A stretch of DNA of 64,000 bases, taken from assembly GCA_052379845.1 (NCBI GenBank), contig JBQTCF010000001.1; one strand, given 5' to 3'. The notes under the pieces were generated by a model. The model did not search any database. It saw nothing but the letters and a program-made list of their open reading frames with translations, and was not told where the DNA came from. The translations under genes were made by a program, and so were the position numbers. Positions 27,084 through 35,885 of this stretch are shown in pieces; the first letter of the stretch is position 1; every line of letters starts with the position of its first letter. The DNA is from Roseinatronobacter sp052379845 (GTDB lineage: Bacteria; Pseudomonadota; Alphaproteobacteria; Rhodobacterales; Rhodobacteraceae).

Positions 27084-28382
27084 ATGCTTGACGATCAGGA
27101 TCGCATCTTCACCAATATTTATGGCATGCATGACCGCTCGCTCAAGGGGGCGATCGCGCGCGGCCATTGGGACGGCACGAAGAATATTTTGCAAAAAGGC
27201 CGCGACTGGATCATTGACGAAATGAAACAATCGGGCTTGCGCGGGCGTGGCGGGGCGGGGTTTCCGACCGGGCTGAAATGGTCCTTCATGCCCAAGGAAA
27301 GCGACGGACGGCCCGCCTATCTCGTCGTGAATGCCGATGAATCCGAACCCGGCACCTGCAAAGACCGCGAGATTATGCGCCATGATCCGCATACCCTGAT
27401 TGAGGGGTGCCTGATCGCCAGTTTTGCGATGAACGCGCATACCTGCTATATTTATATTCGCGGCGAATATATCCGTGAACGTGAAGCGCTGCAAAACGCC
27501 ATTGACGAAGCTTACGAGGCCGGATTGATCGGCAAGAATGCCAGCGGGTCGGGCTGGGATTTCGATCTGTTCCTGCATCACGGGGCCGGGGCCTATATCT
27601 GCGGCGAGGAAACGGCCCTTCTGGAAAGCCTTGAAGGCAAGAAAGGCATGCCCCGCATGAAGCCGCCCTTCCCTGCGGGCGCGGGCCTGTATGGCTGCCC
27701 CACAACGGTCAACAATGTGGAATCCATTGCCGTGGTGCCCACCATCCTGCGCCGTGGCGGCGCGTGGTTTGCAGGGTTCGGGCGTGCAAACAATGCGGGA
27801 ACCAAGCTGTTTGCCATTTCCGGCCATGTAAACCGCCCCTGCGTGGTCGAAGAAGCGATGTCGATTACGTTCGAGGAATTGATCGAGAAACATTGTGGCG
27901 GCATTCGCGGCGGCTGGGACAATCTGCAGGCGGTCATTCCCGGCGGGTCCTCCGTGCCCTGTGTGCGCGGCGAGAAGATGCGCGATGCGATCATGGATTT
28001 CGACTATCTGCGCGGTGAACTGGGGTCGGGTCTTGGGACGGCGGCGGTCATTGTCATGGACAAGCAGACCGACATCATCAAGGCCATCTGGCGGCTGTCG
28101 AAATTCTACAAGCACGAAAGCTGCGGCCAGTGCACCCCTTGCCGCGAAGGCACCGGCTGGATGATGCGCGTCATGGACCGCCTTGTGCGCGGCGAGGCCG
28201 AGGTCGAGGAAATCGACATGCTGTGGGATGTCACCAAACAGGTTGAGGGGCACACCATCTGCGCGCTTGGCGATGCGGCGGCGTGGCCCATTCAAGGGTT
28301 GATCCGCAATTTCCGCGATGAAATCGTCGACAGGATCAAGGCGCAGAAACGCGGTGCATCGGTTCAAGTGGCGGCGGAGTGA
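27084..28382 (+). CDS. nuoF: NADH-quinone oxidoreductase subunit F
   Basis: 51-kDa subunit that binds NADH, FMN and the [4Fe-4S] cluster N3. It has 432 residues. The glycine-rich nucleotide motif GLRGRGGAGFPTGLKW is at 51-66, with the FMN/NADH region GAGAYICGEETALLESLEG near 170-190. The cluster ligands are ESCGQCTPCREG near 350 plus a later cysteine in HTICALGDAAAWP. Length and all motifs are as in Paracoccus and mitochondria. Confidence 0.97.
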   Translation: MLDDQDRIFTNIYGMHDRSLKGAIARGHWDGTKNILQKGRDWIIDEMKQSGLRGRGGAGFPTGLKWSFMPKESDGRPAYLVVNADESEPGTCKDREIMRHDPHTLIEGCLIASFAMNAHTCYIYIRGEYIREREALQNAIDEAYEAGLIGKNASGSGWDFDLFLHHGAGAYICGEETALLESLEGKKGMPRMKPPFPAGAGLYGCPTTVNNVESIAVVPTILRRGGAWFAGFGRANNAGTKLFAISGHVNRPCVVEEAMSITFEELIEKHCGGIRGGWDNLQAVIPGGSSVPCVRGEKMRDAIMDFDYLRGELGSGLGTAAVIVMDKQTDIIKAIWRLSKFYKHESCGQCTPCREGTGWMMRVMDRLVRGEAEVEEIDMLWDVTKQVEGHTICALGDAAAWPIQGLIRNFRDEIVDRIKAQKRGASVQVAAE

Positions 28383-28386
28383 TGCG

Positions 28387-28845
28387 ATGAAGCCTTCTGT
28401 TTCCATAGGGTATGCAGCCAGATCGGCCTTGGCCTGTCTGGGTGTTGCCCTTGTGCTGGCAGGCCCCATTCGCGCCGACGCCATGCAGCAGGCCGATGTG
28501 AACGCCGCCCTGCGTGGCAATGCCGATATTTACAACGGTTTGTTCACAGCCGCGTTGATCAAGCATATTGTCGACATTTGCGCGGATTTGCAGGGGCCAA
28601 ACCGCCTGCAGCGCGTGACCTTCTTTATGGGCTTGTATAATCAGGCGCGTGGCATGGGATTTTCCCGCGCCCAGATTGAAGCTTTCGTGGACGACAAGAC
28701 CGAACAGCAGCGCCTGCAGGGCGTGGTTGATGGCTACTTAACGCAGACGGGGGTTGACCCGTCGGATACGCAGGCGGTCTGCACCTATGCGCGTGCCGAA
28801 ATGGCCGACCGTTCCGCACTTGGCCGCAGATTGCGGGAGAGATAA
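28387..28845 (+). CDS. DUF5333-type exported protein
   Basis: A 152-residue protein between nuoF and nuoG. The N-terminal signal (ALACLGVALVLAGPIRADA) ends near residue 32 and the mature part is small and helical, with a conserved-looking stretch YNGLFTAALIKHIVDICADL and two cysteines that could pair. It fits the DUF5333 family of rhodobacterial nuo operons. It is exported to the periplasm, the opposite side from the NuoF/NuoG arm, so a direct structural role in the NADH module is unlikely. ATG 28387 lies 4 bp after the nuoF stop. Confidence 0.75.
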   Translation: MKPSVSIGYAARSALACLGVALVLAGPIRADAMQQADVNAALRGNADIYNGLFTAALIKHIVDICADLQGPNRLQRVTFFMGLYNQARGMGFSRAQIEAFVDDKTEQQRLQGVVDGYLTQTGVDPSDTQAVCTYARAEMADRSALGRRLRER

Positions 28846-28848
28846 CAC

Positions 28849-30861
28849 ATGTCAGACCTTCGCAAGATCATCATCGACGGAAAAGAAGTCGAAGTCCCCA
28901 TTTCCATGACCCTGATTCAGGCCTGTGAACAGGCTGGCGTGGAAGTGCCGCGCTTTTGCTATCACGAACGGCTGTCGATTGCGGGTAATTGCCGCATGTG
29001 TCTGGTCGAGGTGGTGGGCGGCCCGCCCAAACCCGCGGCAAGCTGCGCCATGCAGGTGCGCGACCTGCGCCCCGGCCCCGAAGGGCAGCCGCCGGTCATC
29101 AAGACCAACAGCCCCATGGTCAAGAAGGCCCGCGAAGGGGTGATGGAGTTTCTGTTGATCAACCACCCGCTGGATTGCCCGATCTGCGATCAGGGTGGTG
29201 AATGTGACCTGCAGGATCAGGCCATGGGCTATGGCGTGGATTTTTCGCGCTACCGCGAACCCAAACGCGCCAGCGAGGATATGCAGCTTGGCCCGCTGGT
29301 TGAAACCCATATGACACGCTGCATTTCCTGCACGCGCTGTGTGCGCTTCACCACCGAAGTGGCCGGTCAAACCGTGATGGGCCAGACAGGTCGCGGTGAA
29401 GATGCGGAAATCACCACCTATCTGGGCGCCTTGATCGATTCGGAACTGGTGGGCAACATTGTGGACCTGTGCCCTGTGGGCGCGCTGGTGTCCAAGCCCT
29501 ACAGTTTTACCGCGCGCCCTTGGGAATTGACGAAAACCGAAACCATTGACGTGATGGATGCGCTGGGGTCCAACATTCGCGTGGACACCAAGGGCCGCGA
29601 AGTCATGCGCATTCTGCCGCGCAACCATGACGGTGTGAATGAAGAATGGCTGTCGGACAAGTCGCGCTACGTCTGGGACGGGTTGCGCCGCCAGCGCCTT
29701 GACCGCCCCTATATCCGCGAGAATGGCAAGTTGCGCCCCGCAACATGGCCCGAAGCGCTTGACGCTGCGGCGAAGGCCATGAAGGGCAAAAAGGTGACGG
29801 GCCTTGTCGGGGATCTGGCCTCGGTGGAAGCGGCATATGCGTTGAAACTGCTGGTGCAGGGGCAGGGCGGCACGTTGGAATGCCGCGTGGATGGTGCGAA
29901 ACTGCCGGCGGGCAACCGTTCTGGCTATGTTGGGACGGCCACCATTGAAGATATTGACCATGCGCGCCGGATTTACCTGATCGGCACCAACCCCCGCGCC
30001 GAAGCCCCTGTGCTGAATGCGCGCATTCGCAAGGCGTGGTTGGCGGGCGCGGATGTGACGCGTATTGGGGCAGCGATTGACCTGACCTATGACGTGATCG
30101 AGGGGGGCACCGACCGCGCTGCGCTGGAAAAACTGGTGGCGTCTGCAAACGCCGATGATCAGGAAACGCTGGTGATTGTGGGGCAGGGCGCGCTGCGTGA
30201 AGCTGACGGCGAAGCGGTCCTGGCCCAGGCCATGGCGCTGGCCGAACAAACCGGCGGGCGCTTGCTGGTGTTGCACACTGCCGCCGCGCGCGTGGGTGCG
30301 CTGGACCTTGGCTGCGTGACCGATGGCGGACTTGACGCCGCGACCCGGGACGCAGAAGTGATTTATAACCTTGGTGCCGATGAAATCGACATCGCACCAG
30401 GGGCGTTTGTCATCTATCAGGGCAGCCATGGGGACCGTGGCGCCCACCGTGCGGACCTGATTTTGCCTGCCGCCGCCTATACCGAAGAACCCGGAATTTT
30501 CGTCAATACCGAAGGGCGGCCGCAACTGGCGCTGCGGGCGGGTTTCGCGCCGGGGCAGGCCAAGGAAAACTGGGCCATTTTGCGCGCGCTTTCGACTGAA
30601 CTGGGTGCCGTGCTGCCGTTCGACACCATCAGCGCCCTGCGCAAGCATATGTCGGGCGCCGTGCCCCATCTGGGGGATATTGACATCGTGCCCGGGAATG
30701 CGTGGCAGCCCCTTGGCCCCAAGCCACTGGGCAAGGCCGATTTCCGCTATGCGGTTGATGATTTCTACCTGACCAACCCGATTGCCCGCGCGTCCAGCCT
30801 GATGGCCGAACTGTCTGCCATGGCAAAAGCGCGCGGCCAGTCCAAGATCGCAGCGGAGTGA
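28849..30861 (+). CDS. nuoG: NADH-quinone oxidoreductase subunit G
   Basis: 75-kDa subunit carrying three iron-sulfur clusters. N-terminal [2Fe-2S] ligands are C37, C48, C51 and C66. Cluster N5 has the H106-x3-C110-x2-C113-x5-C119 pattern. Cluster N4 uses C158, C161, C164 and a cysteine in VDLCPVGAL. The remaining ~450 residues are the molybdopterin-oxidoreductase-like fold, without an N7 cluster motif that I can see, as in Paracoccus and mitochondria. It has 670 residues and starts 3 bp after the DUF5333 stop. Confidence 0.96.
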   Translation: MSDLRKIIIDGKEVEVPISMTLIQACEQAGVEVPRFCYHERLSIAGNCRMCLVEVVGGPPKPAASCAMQVRDLRPGPEGQPPVIKTNSPMVKKAREGVMEFLLINHPLDCPICDQGGECDLQDQAMGYGVDFSRYREPKRASEDMQLGPLVETHMTRCISCTRCVRFTTEVAGQTVMGQTGRGEDAEITTYLGALIDSELVGNIVDLCPVGALVSKPYSFTARPWELTKTETIDVMDALGSNIRVDTKGREVMRILPRNHDGVNEEWLSDKSRYVWDGLRRQRLDRPYIRENGKLRPATWPEALDAAAKAMKGKKVTGLVGDLASVEAAYALKLLVQGQGGTLECRVDGAKLPAGNRSGYVGTATIEDIDHARRIYLIGTNPRAEAPVLNARIRKAWLAGADVTRIGAAIDLTYDVIEGGTDRAALEKLVASANADDQETLVIVGQGALREADGEAVLAQAMALAEQTGGRLLVLHTAAARVGALDLGCVTDGGLDAATRDAEVIYNLGADEIDIAPGAFVIYQGSHGDRGAHRADLILPAAAYTEEPGIFVNTEGRPQLALRAGFAPGQAKENWAILRALSTELGAVLPFDTISALRKHMSGAVPHLGDIDIVPGNAWQPLGPKPLGKADFRYAVDDFYLTNPIARASSLMAELSAMAKARGQSKIAAE

Positions 30862-30866
30862 TATGA

Positions 30867-31280
30867 GTGTGGCGCGCCCTTCACATGCCGGGTGTCCTGC
30901 TTGCCCTGTCGGGCGGGCTGATGGCGTGTGGCACAACCGAACGGGCACGCGCGCCCATGTCACCGCCGCCGGATGCGCAATATCTGGGCGTGCAAACCCG
31001 CCTGCTGGAAGGCGATCTGGTCAGTTTTGTGGTGCGCATGGACGGCGCGCGCGGGCGCGAGGATGTCATCGCCTATACCCGGTGTGCCGCCGCGCAATAC
31101 ACGCTGATCCGTGGCTACAGCTTTGCGCGCCATGTCAGGACAAATGCGACGCAAACCGCTGGCATCTGGCAGGCGGATGGGGTTTACACCATTTCGCCGG
31201 ACCTGCCGCTTGGGTTGCGAAATATGGATGCAGAGGTGATCGTCGAGGATTGCCACGAACAGGGCATTCCCACAGTCTGA
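30867..31280 (+). CDS. Putative lipoprotein in the nuo operon
   Basis: A 137-residue product starting at GTG 30867, with GGAG eight bases upstream; ATG 30885 is an alternative six codons in. A hydrophobic signal ends in LMAC, a lipobox with C21 as lipidation site, so the mature protein is predicted to be anchored in a membrane and face the periplasm. The rest (DAQYLGVQTRLLEGDLVSFV; IAYTRCAAAQYTLIRGYSFA) looks like a small beta domain with two more cysteines. I do not recognise a family. It lies between nuoG and nuoH, 5 bp from the former and 15 bp from the latter. Confidence 0.75.
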   Translation: MWRALHMPGVLLALSGGLMACGTTERARAPMSPPPDAQYLGVQTRLLEGDLVSFVVRMDGARGREDVIAYTRCAAAQYTLIRGYSFARHVRTNATQTAGIWQADGVYTISPDLPLGLRNMDAEVIVEDCHEQGIPTV

Positions 31281-31295
31281 GGAATAGAGGGACGA

Positions 31296-32333
31296 ATGGC
31301 TGAATTTCTGGAAACCGGGCTAGGGATCACCGTGTTGATCGTGGCGCAATCGCTTCTGGTGGTTGCATTCGTGATGATCAGCCTTGTCTTTCTGGTCTAT
31401 GCGGACCGCAAGGTCTGGGCGGCGGTGCAATTGCGGCGCGGCCCCAACGTGGTTGGTCCCTGGGGGTTGATGCAAACCTTCGCGGATGCGCTTAAATTCG
31501 TGGTCAAGGAAGTGGTTATTCCGGCGGGCGTGGACCGTCCGGTGTATTTTCTGGCCCCGCTTCTCAGCTTCATTCTGGCGCTGCTGGCTTGGGCGGTCAT
31601 TCCGTTCAATGACGGTTGGGTTCTGGCAGATATCAACGTGGCGATCCTGTTCGTGTTGGCGATTGCCGGGCTGGAAGTTTACGGCGTGATCATGGGCGGC
31701 TGGGCGTCAAACAGCAAATATGCCTTCCTTGGGTCGTTGCGGTCTGCGGCGCAGATGATTTCCTATGAAGTGTCGCTTGGCCTGATCATTATCGGGATCA
31801 TCATTTCCACGGGCAGCATGAATTTCGGCACTATTGTCGCCGCGCAGGACACGGGCTGGGGCGCGCTGGGGTGGTATTGGTTGCCGCATTTGCCGATGGT
31901 GGTGCTGTTTTTCATCTCCTGCCTTGCGGAAACCAACCGCCCCCCGTTCGACCTGCCCGAAGCGGAGTCCGAACTTGTGGCGGGGTTCATGGTGGAATAC
32001 GGATCGACCCCTTATCTGTTGTTCATGGCAGGCGAATATATTGCCATCTTCCTGATGTGCGCGTTGATTTCCCTGTTGTTTTTCGGTGGCTGGCTGTCGC
32101 CAATTCCGGGGTTGCCCGACGGGTTCCACTGGATGTTCATCAAGATGGCGTTCTTCTTCTTCATGTTCGCCATGGTGAAGGCCATCGTGCCGCGCTACCG
32201 CTATGACCAGCTGATGCGCATTGGCTGGAAGGTGTTTCTGCCAATGTCACTGGCATGGGTTGTCATCGTGTCATTCCTTGCGAAATTCGAAGTCATGGGC
32301 GCGTTCTGGGCCCGCTGGACGATTGGAGGCTGA
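31296..32333 (+). CDS. nuoH: NADH-quinone oxidoreductase subunit H
   Basis: ND1 homologue that forms the membrane part of the quinone cavity and the start of the proton pathway. It has 345 residues with about eight membrane helices. Conserved loops are LRRGPNVVGPWGLMQTFADA, the acid-rich ETNRPPFDLPEAESELVAGF and VEYGSTPYLLFMAGEY. The start ATG follows a GGAATAGAGGGACGA purine stretch. Confidence 0.96.
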   Translation: MAEFLETGLGITVLIVAQSLLVVAFVMISLVFLVYADRKVWAAVQLRRGPNVVGPWGLMQTFADALKFVVKEVVIPAGVDRPVYFLAPLLSFILALLAWAVIPFNDGWVLADINVAILFVLAIAGLEVYGVIMGGWASNSKYAFLGSLRSAAQMISYEVSLGLIIIGIIISTGSMNFGTIVAAQDTGWGALGWYWLPHLPMVVLFFISCLAETNRPPFDLPEAESELVAGFMVEYGSTPYLLFMAGEYIAIFLMCALISLLFFGGWLSPIPGLPDGFHWMFIKMAFFFFMFAMVKAIVPRYRYDQLMRIGWKVFLPMSLAWVVIVSFLAKFEVMGAFWARWTIGG

Positions 32334-32335
32334 TC

Positions 32336-32827
32336 ATGGGTATGGATTGGGGGCGTGCAATAAAATACACGCTGATGACCGATTTCATCAAAGGCTTCGG
32401 GCTGGGCATGCGTTATTTCGTGTCGCCCAAGCCAACGATCAATTACCCGCATGAAAAGGGGCCGCTTAGCCCGCGTTTTCGCGGGGAACATGCGCTGCGC
32501 CGCTACCCGAATGGCGAGGAACGCTGCATTGCCTGCAAATTGTGCGAAGCGATCTGTCCTGCGCAGGCCATCACAATTGATGCCGAGCCGCGCGAGGACG
32601 GCTCGCGCCGGACAACGCGCTATGACATTGACATGACCAAATGCATCTATTGCGGGTTCTGTCAGGAAGCCTGCCCTGTGGATGCGATTGTTGAGGGGCC
32701 GAATTTCGAGTTTGCCACCGAAACGCGCGAAGAACTGTTCTACGACAAGGACAAGCTGCTGGAAAACGGCGCGCGCTGGGAAGCGCAGATTGCCCGCAAT
32801 CTGGAAATTGACGCGCCTTACCGCTAG
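32336..32827 (+). CDS. nuoI: NADH-quinone oxidoreductase subunit I
   Basis: TYKY/23-kDa subunit with two [4Fe-4S] clusters, N6a and N6b. It has 163 residues and a short amphipathic N-terminus for membrane contact. Ligands are C64, C67, C70 and C74 (CIACKLCEAIC), and C103, C106, C109 and C113 (CIYCGFCQEAC). ATG 32336 is 2 bp after the nuoH stop and gives the usual alphaproteobacterial N-terminus MGMDWGRAIKYTLM. Confidence 0.97.
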   Translation: MGMDWGRAIKYTLMTDFIKGFGLGMRYFVSPKPTINYPHEKGPLSPRFRGEHALRRYPNGEERCIACKLCEAICPAQAITIDAEPREDGSRRTTRYDIDMTKCIYCGFCQEACPVDAIVEGPNFEFATETREELFYDKDKLLENGARWEAQIARNLEIDAPYR

Positions 32828-32923
32828 CGGTCCGGGGGCCGGAAGTTGTCCGGCATTGCGCGACGGAAAAGATGATGTGTGCGCAAGGCTGCGCGCGACA
32901 AGGAAAAAGGGAACCCGAGGGAC

Positions 32924-33541
32924 ATGGGTATTGCCGATATCACATTCTATGCATTCGCGGTCACCCTGCTGGGGGCCGGGTTTCTGGTCACCATTGCGCG
33001 CAATCCTGTGCACTCGGTGTTGTGGCTTATTCTGACATTCCTTTCGGCAGCGGGCATGTTCGTTCTGCTGGGCGCGGAGTTTCTGGCGATGTTGCTGATC
33101 ATTGTCTATGTCGGCGCGGTCGCGGTGCTGTTTTTGTTCGTCGTGATGATGCTGGACATTGATTTCGCCGCCCTGAAGGGGGAAATGGCGCGGTATTTTC
33201 CCATTGCCAGCATCGTGGGAATTGTGTTGCTGATGCAAATGGCGTTGCTGTTTGGATCATGGCAGGAAGCGGAAACCGCGCGCGACCTGCGGCAGGCGCC
33301 AACCCCCGACATTGCGGAAATGCACAACACCAAGGCCTTGGGGATGATTGTGTATGATCAGTATTTCCTGCTGTTCCAGACGGCGGCGTTGATATTGCTG
33401 GTCGCCATGATTGGCGCGATCGTTCTGACACTGCGCCACCGCAAGGATGTGAAGCGCCAGAATGTCATGGCGCAGATGCACCGCGATCCTGCCAAGGCGC
33501 TGGAATTGAAAGACGTGAAACCTGGCCAGGGGCTGGGGTAA
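32924..33541 (+). CDS. nuoJ: NADH-quinone oxidoreductase subunit J
   Basis: ND6 homologue with five membrane helices. It has 205 residues from ATG 32924. The conserved third helix reads FLAMLLIIVYVGAVAVLFLFVVMML, including the flexible helix region involved in gating. The C-terminal tail (VKRQNVMAQMHRDPAKALEL) is hydrophilic. A 96-bp gap before it holds nothing that I can assign. Confidence 0.94.
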   Translation: MGIADITFYAFAVTLLGAGFLVTIARNPVHSVLWLILTFLSAAGMFVLLGAEFLAMLLIIVYVGAVAVLFLFVVMMLDIDFAALKGEMARYFPIASIVGIVLLMQMALLFGSWQEAETARDLRQAPTPDIAEMHNTKALGMIVYDQYFLLFQTAALILLVAMIGAIVLTLRHRKDVKRQNVMAQMHRDPAKALELKDVKPGQGLG

Positions 33542-33610
33542 GGCCCGCAAGGGACAACCGATAACGAGGGCCAGCAAGCGGCCCCGACACATACGGAACG
33601 AGGGAACCGA

Positions 33611-33916
33611 ATGGTTGGACTTGAACATTACCTGACCGTGGCGGCGGCGCTGTTCGTCATCGGTATTTTCGGGATATTTCTGAACCGCAAGAATATCATC
33701 ATCATTCTGATGTCGATCGAATTGATGCTGTTGTCGGTGAATATCAATCTGGTCGCCTTTTCCAGCTTCCTCAATGATCTGGTGGGTCAGGTGTTCACGC
33801 TGTTCGTGCTGACCGTTGCCGCCGCCGAGGCCGCGATCGGGCTTGCCATTCTGGTGTGCTTCTTCCGCACCCGTGGCACGATCGACGTCGAAGACGTCAA
33901 TGTGATGAAAGGCTGA
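33611..33916 (+). CDS. nuoK: NADH-quinone oxidoreductase subunit K
   Basis: ND4L homologue, 101 residues, three membrane helices. The two conserved membrane glutamates of this subunit are visible in ILMSIELMLLSVNINLVAF and TVAAAEAAIGLAILV. It starts 69 bp after nuoJ and ends 4 bp before nuoL. Confidence 0.96.
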   Translation: MVGLEHYLTVAAALFVIGIFGIFLNRKNIIIILMSIELMLLSVNINLVAFSSFLNDLVGQVFTLFVLTVAAAEAAIGLAILVCFFRTRGTIDVEDVNVMKG

Positions 33917-33920
33917 TCCC

Positions 33921-35885
33921 ATGGCAGTAACGGTTCTTTTTGCGCCACTTCTGGGGGCCATCATCGCGGGGCTGTTCTGGCGCGCCATCGGGGAACGCCC
34001 TGCGCAGATCATCTCAACAGCGCTTTTGTTCCTGTCGGCGTTTTTGTCATGGGTTATCTTTCTGGGCCATGATGGCGGTGTGCAGCAAATAACGCTGATG
34101 CGCTGGATTGACAGCGGGTCGCTGGTGGGCGACTGGGCCATCCGGCTGGACCGGCTGACGGCGGTGATGTTGATTGTGATCACCACGGTGTCCGCACTCG
34201 TGCATCTGTACAGCTTCGGCTACATGGCGCATGACGACAATTTCAAGGATAATGAAAGCTACCGCCCGCGCTTTTTCGCGTATCTGTCGCTGTTCACTTT
34301 CGCCATGCTGATGCTGGTGACGGCGGACAACCTTGTGCAGCTGTTCTTCGGCTGGGAAGGGGTGGGCCTTGCGTCTTATCTGCTGATCGGGTTCTATTTC
34401 CGCAAGCAAAGCGCAGGCGCTGCCGCGATGAAGGCGTTTATCGTCAACCGTGTGGGCGATATGGGGCTGATCCTTGCCTTGATGGCGATCTACCTTCTGG
34501 TCGATTCCATTCAGTATGATGACCTGTTCGCCGCAGCGCCCATGCTGGCCGAAACCACTGTCAGCTTCTTGTGGACAGACTGGAATGCCGCCAACCTGAT
34601 TGCGTTCCTGCTGTTTGTGGGCGCGATGGGCAAATCGGCACAATTGTTCCTGCACACATGGTTGCCCGACGCGATGGAAGGGCCGACGCCCGTATCCGCG
34701 CTTATTCACGCCGCAACCATGGTGACTGCCGGTGTATTCCTTGTGGCGCGTATGTCACCGCTGATGGAATACACCCCGCAGGTCATGGCGTTTGTCGTGC
34801 TGATCGGGGCCATGACGGCGCTGTTTGCGGCCACTGTCGGTCTGGTGCAGAATGACATCAAGCGCGTCATCGCCTATTCCACATGCTCGCAACTGGGCTT
34901 CATGTTTGTGGCCGCTGGTGTGGGCGTCTATTCGGTGGCCATGTTCCACCTGCTGACACACGCCTTTTTCAAGGCGATGCTGTTTCTGGGCGCCGGGTCG
35001 GTCATTCATGGCATGCACCACGAACAGGACATGCGCAATTATGGCGGGCTGAAAGACAAGCTGCCCATGACCTTCTGGGCGATGCTCATTGGCACTTTGG
35101 CCATTACCGGCGTGGGCATCCCGCTGACCACCATCGGCTTTGCGGGCTTCGTGTCCAAGGATGCGATCATTGAATCCGTGTTCGCGTCGGGGACCACATA
35201 CGCCTTCTGGGTCTTGGTGTTCGCGGCCTTCATGACCAGTTTCTATAGCTGGCGGCTTATGTTCCTGACCTTCTGGGGCACCCCGCGCGGCGACAAGCAC
35301 ACGCATGAGCACGCGCATGAAAGCCCACTGGTGATGCTGGTGCCGCTGCTGGTTCTGGCCATCGGTTCAGTTCTGGCTGGCATGGTGTTCTATGGTCCTT
35401 TCTTTGGGTCCACAGGGCAGGTGCGCGAGTATTTCGGTGCAGCCATCTTTATGTCGGAAGGGAATAACCTGGTTTCCGAGGCGCATAATGTCCCCGGCTG
35501 GGTCAAGGTATCGCCCTTCATTGCCATGGTACTGGGGCTGGGGCTGGCGTGGATGTTCTATATCCGCGACACGTCGCTGCCCAAACGTCTGGCGGACACC
35601 TTCCCCGGTGCCTATCAGTTTTTGCTGAACAAATGGTATTTCGACGAAGTCTATGACTTCCTGTTCGTGCGACCTGCCAAGGCGCTTGGACAGTTTCTGT
35701 GGAAAAAAGGTGATGGCAAGGTCATCGATGGCGGGATCAACGGGTTGGCCATGGGCATTATCCCGTTCATCACACGCATCGCTGGCCGCGCGCAATCGGG
35801 ATATGTTTATCACTATGCTTTCGCAATGGTTCTGGGGATTGTCGTGATCGTTACCTATGTCACACTGGCCGGGGGGGCGCAGTAA
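33921..35885 (+). CDS. nuoL: NADH-quinone oxidoreductase subunit L
   Basis: ND5-type antiporter-like proton pump subunit at the distal end of the membrane arm. It has 654 residues and ~16 membrane helices, including a long C-terminal lateral helix region. Key charged motifs are FFGWEGVGLASYLLIGFYF (glutamate of TM5), THAFFKAMLFLGAGSVIH and HTWLPDAMEGPTPVSALIHA. Its last base overlaps the nuoM ATG. Confidence 0.97.
   Translation: MAVTVLFAPLLGAIIAGLFWRAIGERPAQIISTALLFLSAFLSWVIFLGHDGGVQQITLMRWIDSGSLVGDWAIRLDRLTAVMLIVITTVSALVHLYSFGYMAHDDNFKDNESYRPRFFAYLSLFTFAMLMLVTADNLVQLFFGWEGVGLASYLLIGFYFRKQSAGAAAMKAFIVNRVGDMGLILALMAIYLLVDSIQYDDLFAAAPMLAETTVSFLWTDWNAANLIAFLLFVGAMGKSAQLFLHTWLPDAMEGPTPVSALIHAATMVTAGVFLVARMSPLMEYTPQVMAFVVLIGAMTALFAATVGLVQNDIKRVIAYSTCSQLGFMFVAAGVGVYSVAMFHLLTHAFFKAMLFLGAGSVIHGMHHEQDMRNYGGLKDKLPMTFWAMLIGTLAITGVGIPLTTIGFAGFVSKDAIIESVFASGTTYAFWVLVFAAFMTSFYSWRLMFLTFWGTPRGDKHTHEHAHESPLVMLVPLLVLAIGSVLAGMVFYGPFFGSTGQVREYFGAAIFMSEGNNLVSEAHNVPGWVKVSPFIAMVLGLGLAWMFYIRDTSLPKRLADTFPGAYQFLLNKWYFDEVYDFLFVRPAKALGQFLWKKGDGKVIDGGINGLAMGIIPFITRIAGRAQSGYVYHYAFAMVLGIVVIVTYVTLAGGAQ

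Noticed and set aside
28852..30963. 703-codon open frame on the minus strand
   Set aside because: It is entirely antisense to nuoG, rich in His/Arg/Gln as expected from a GC-rich shadow frame, and has no family resemblance.
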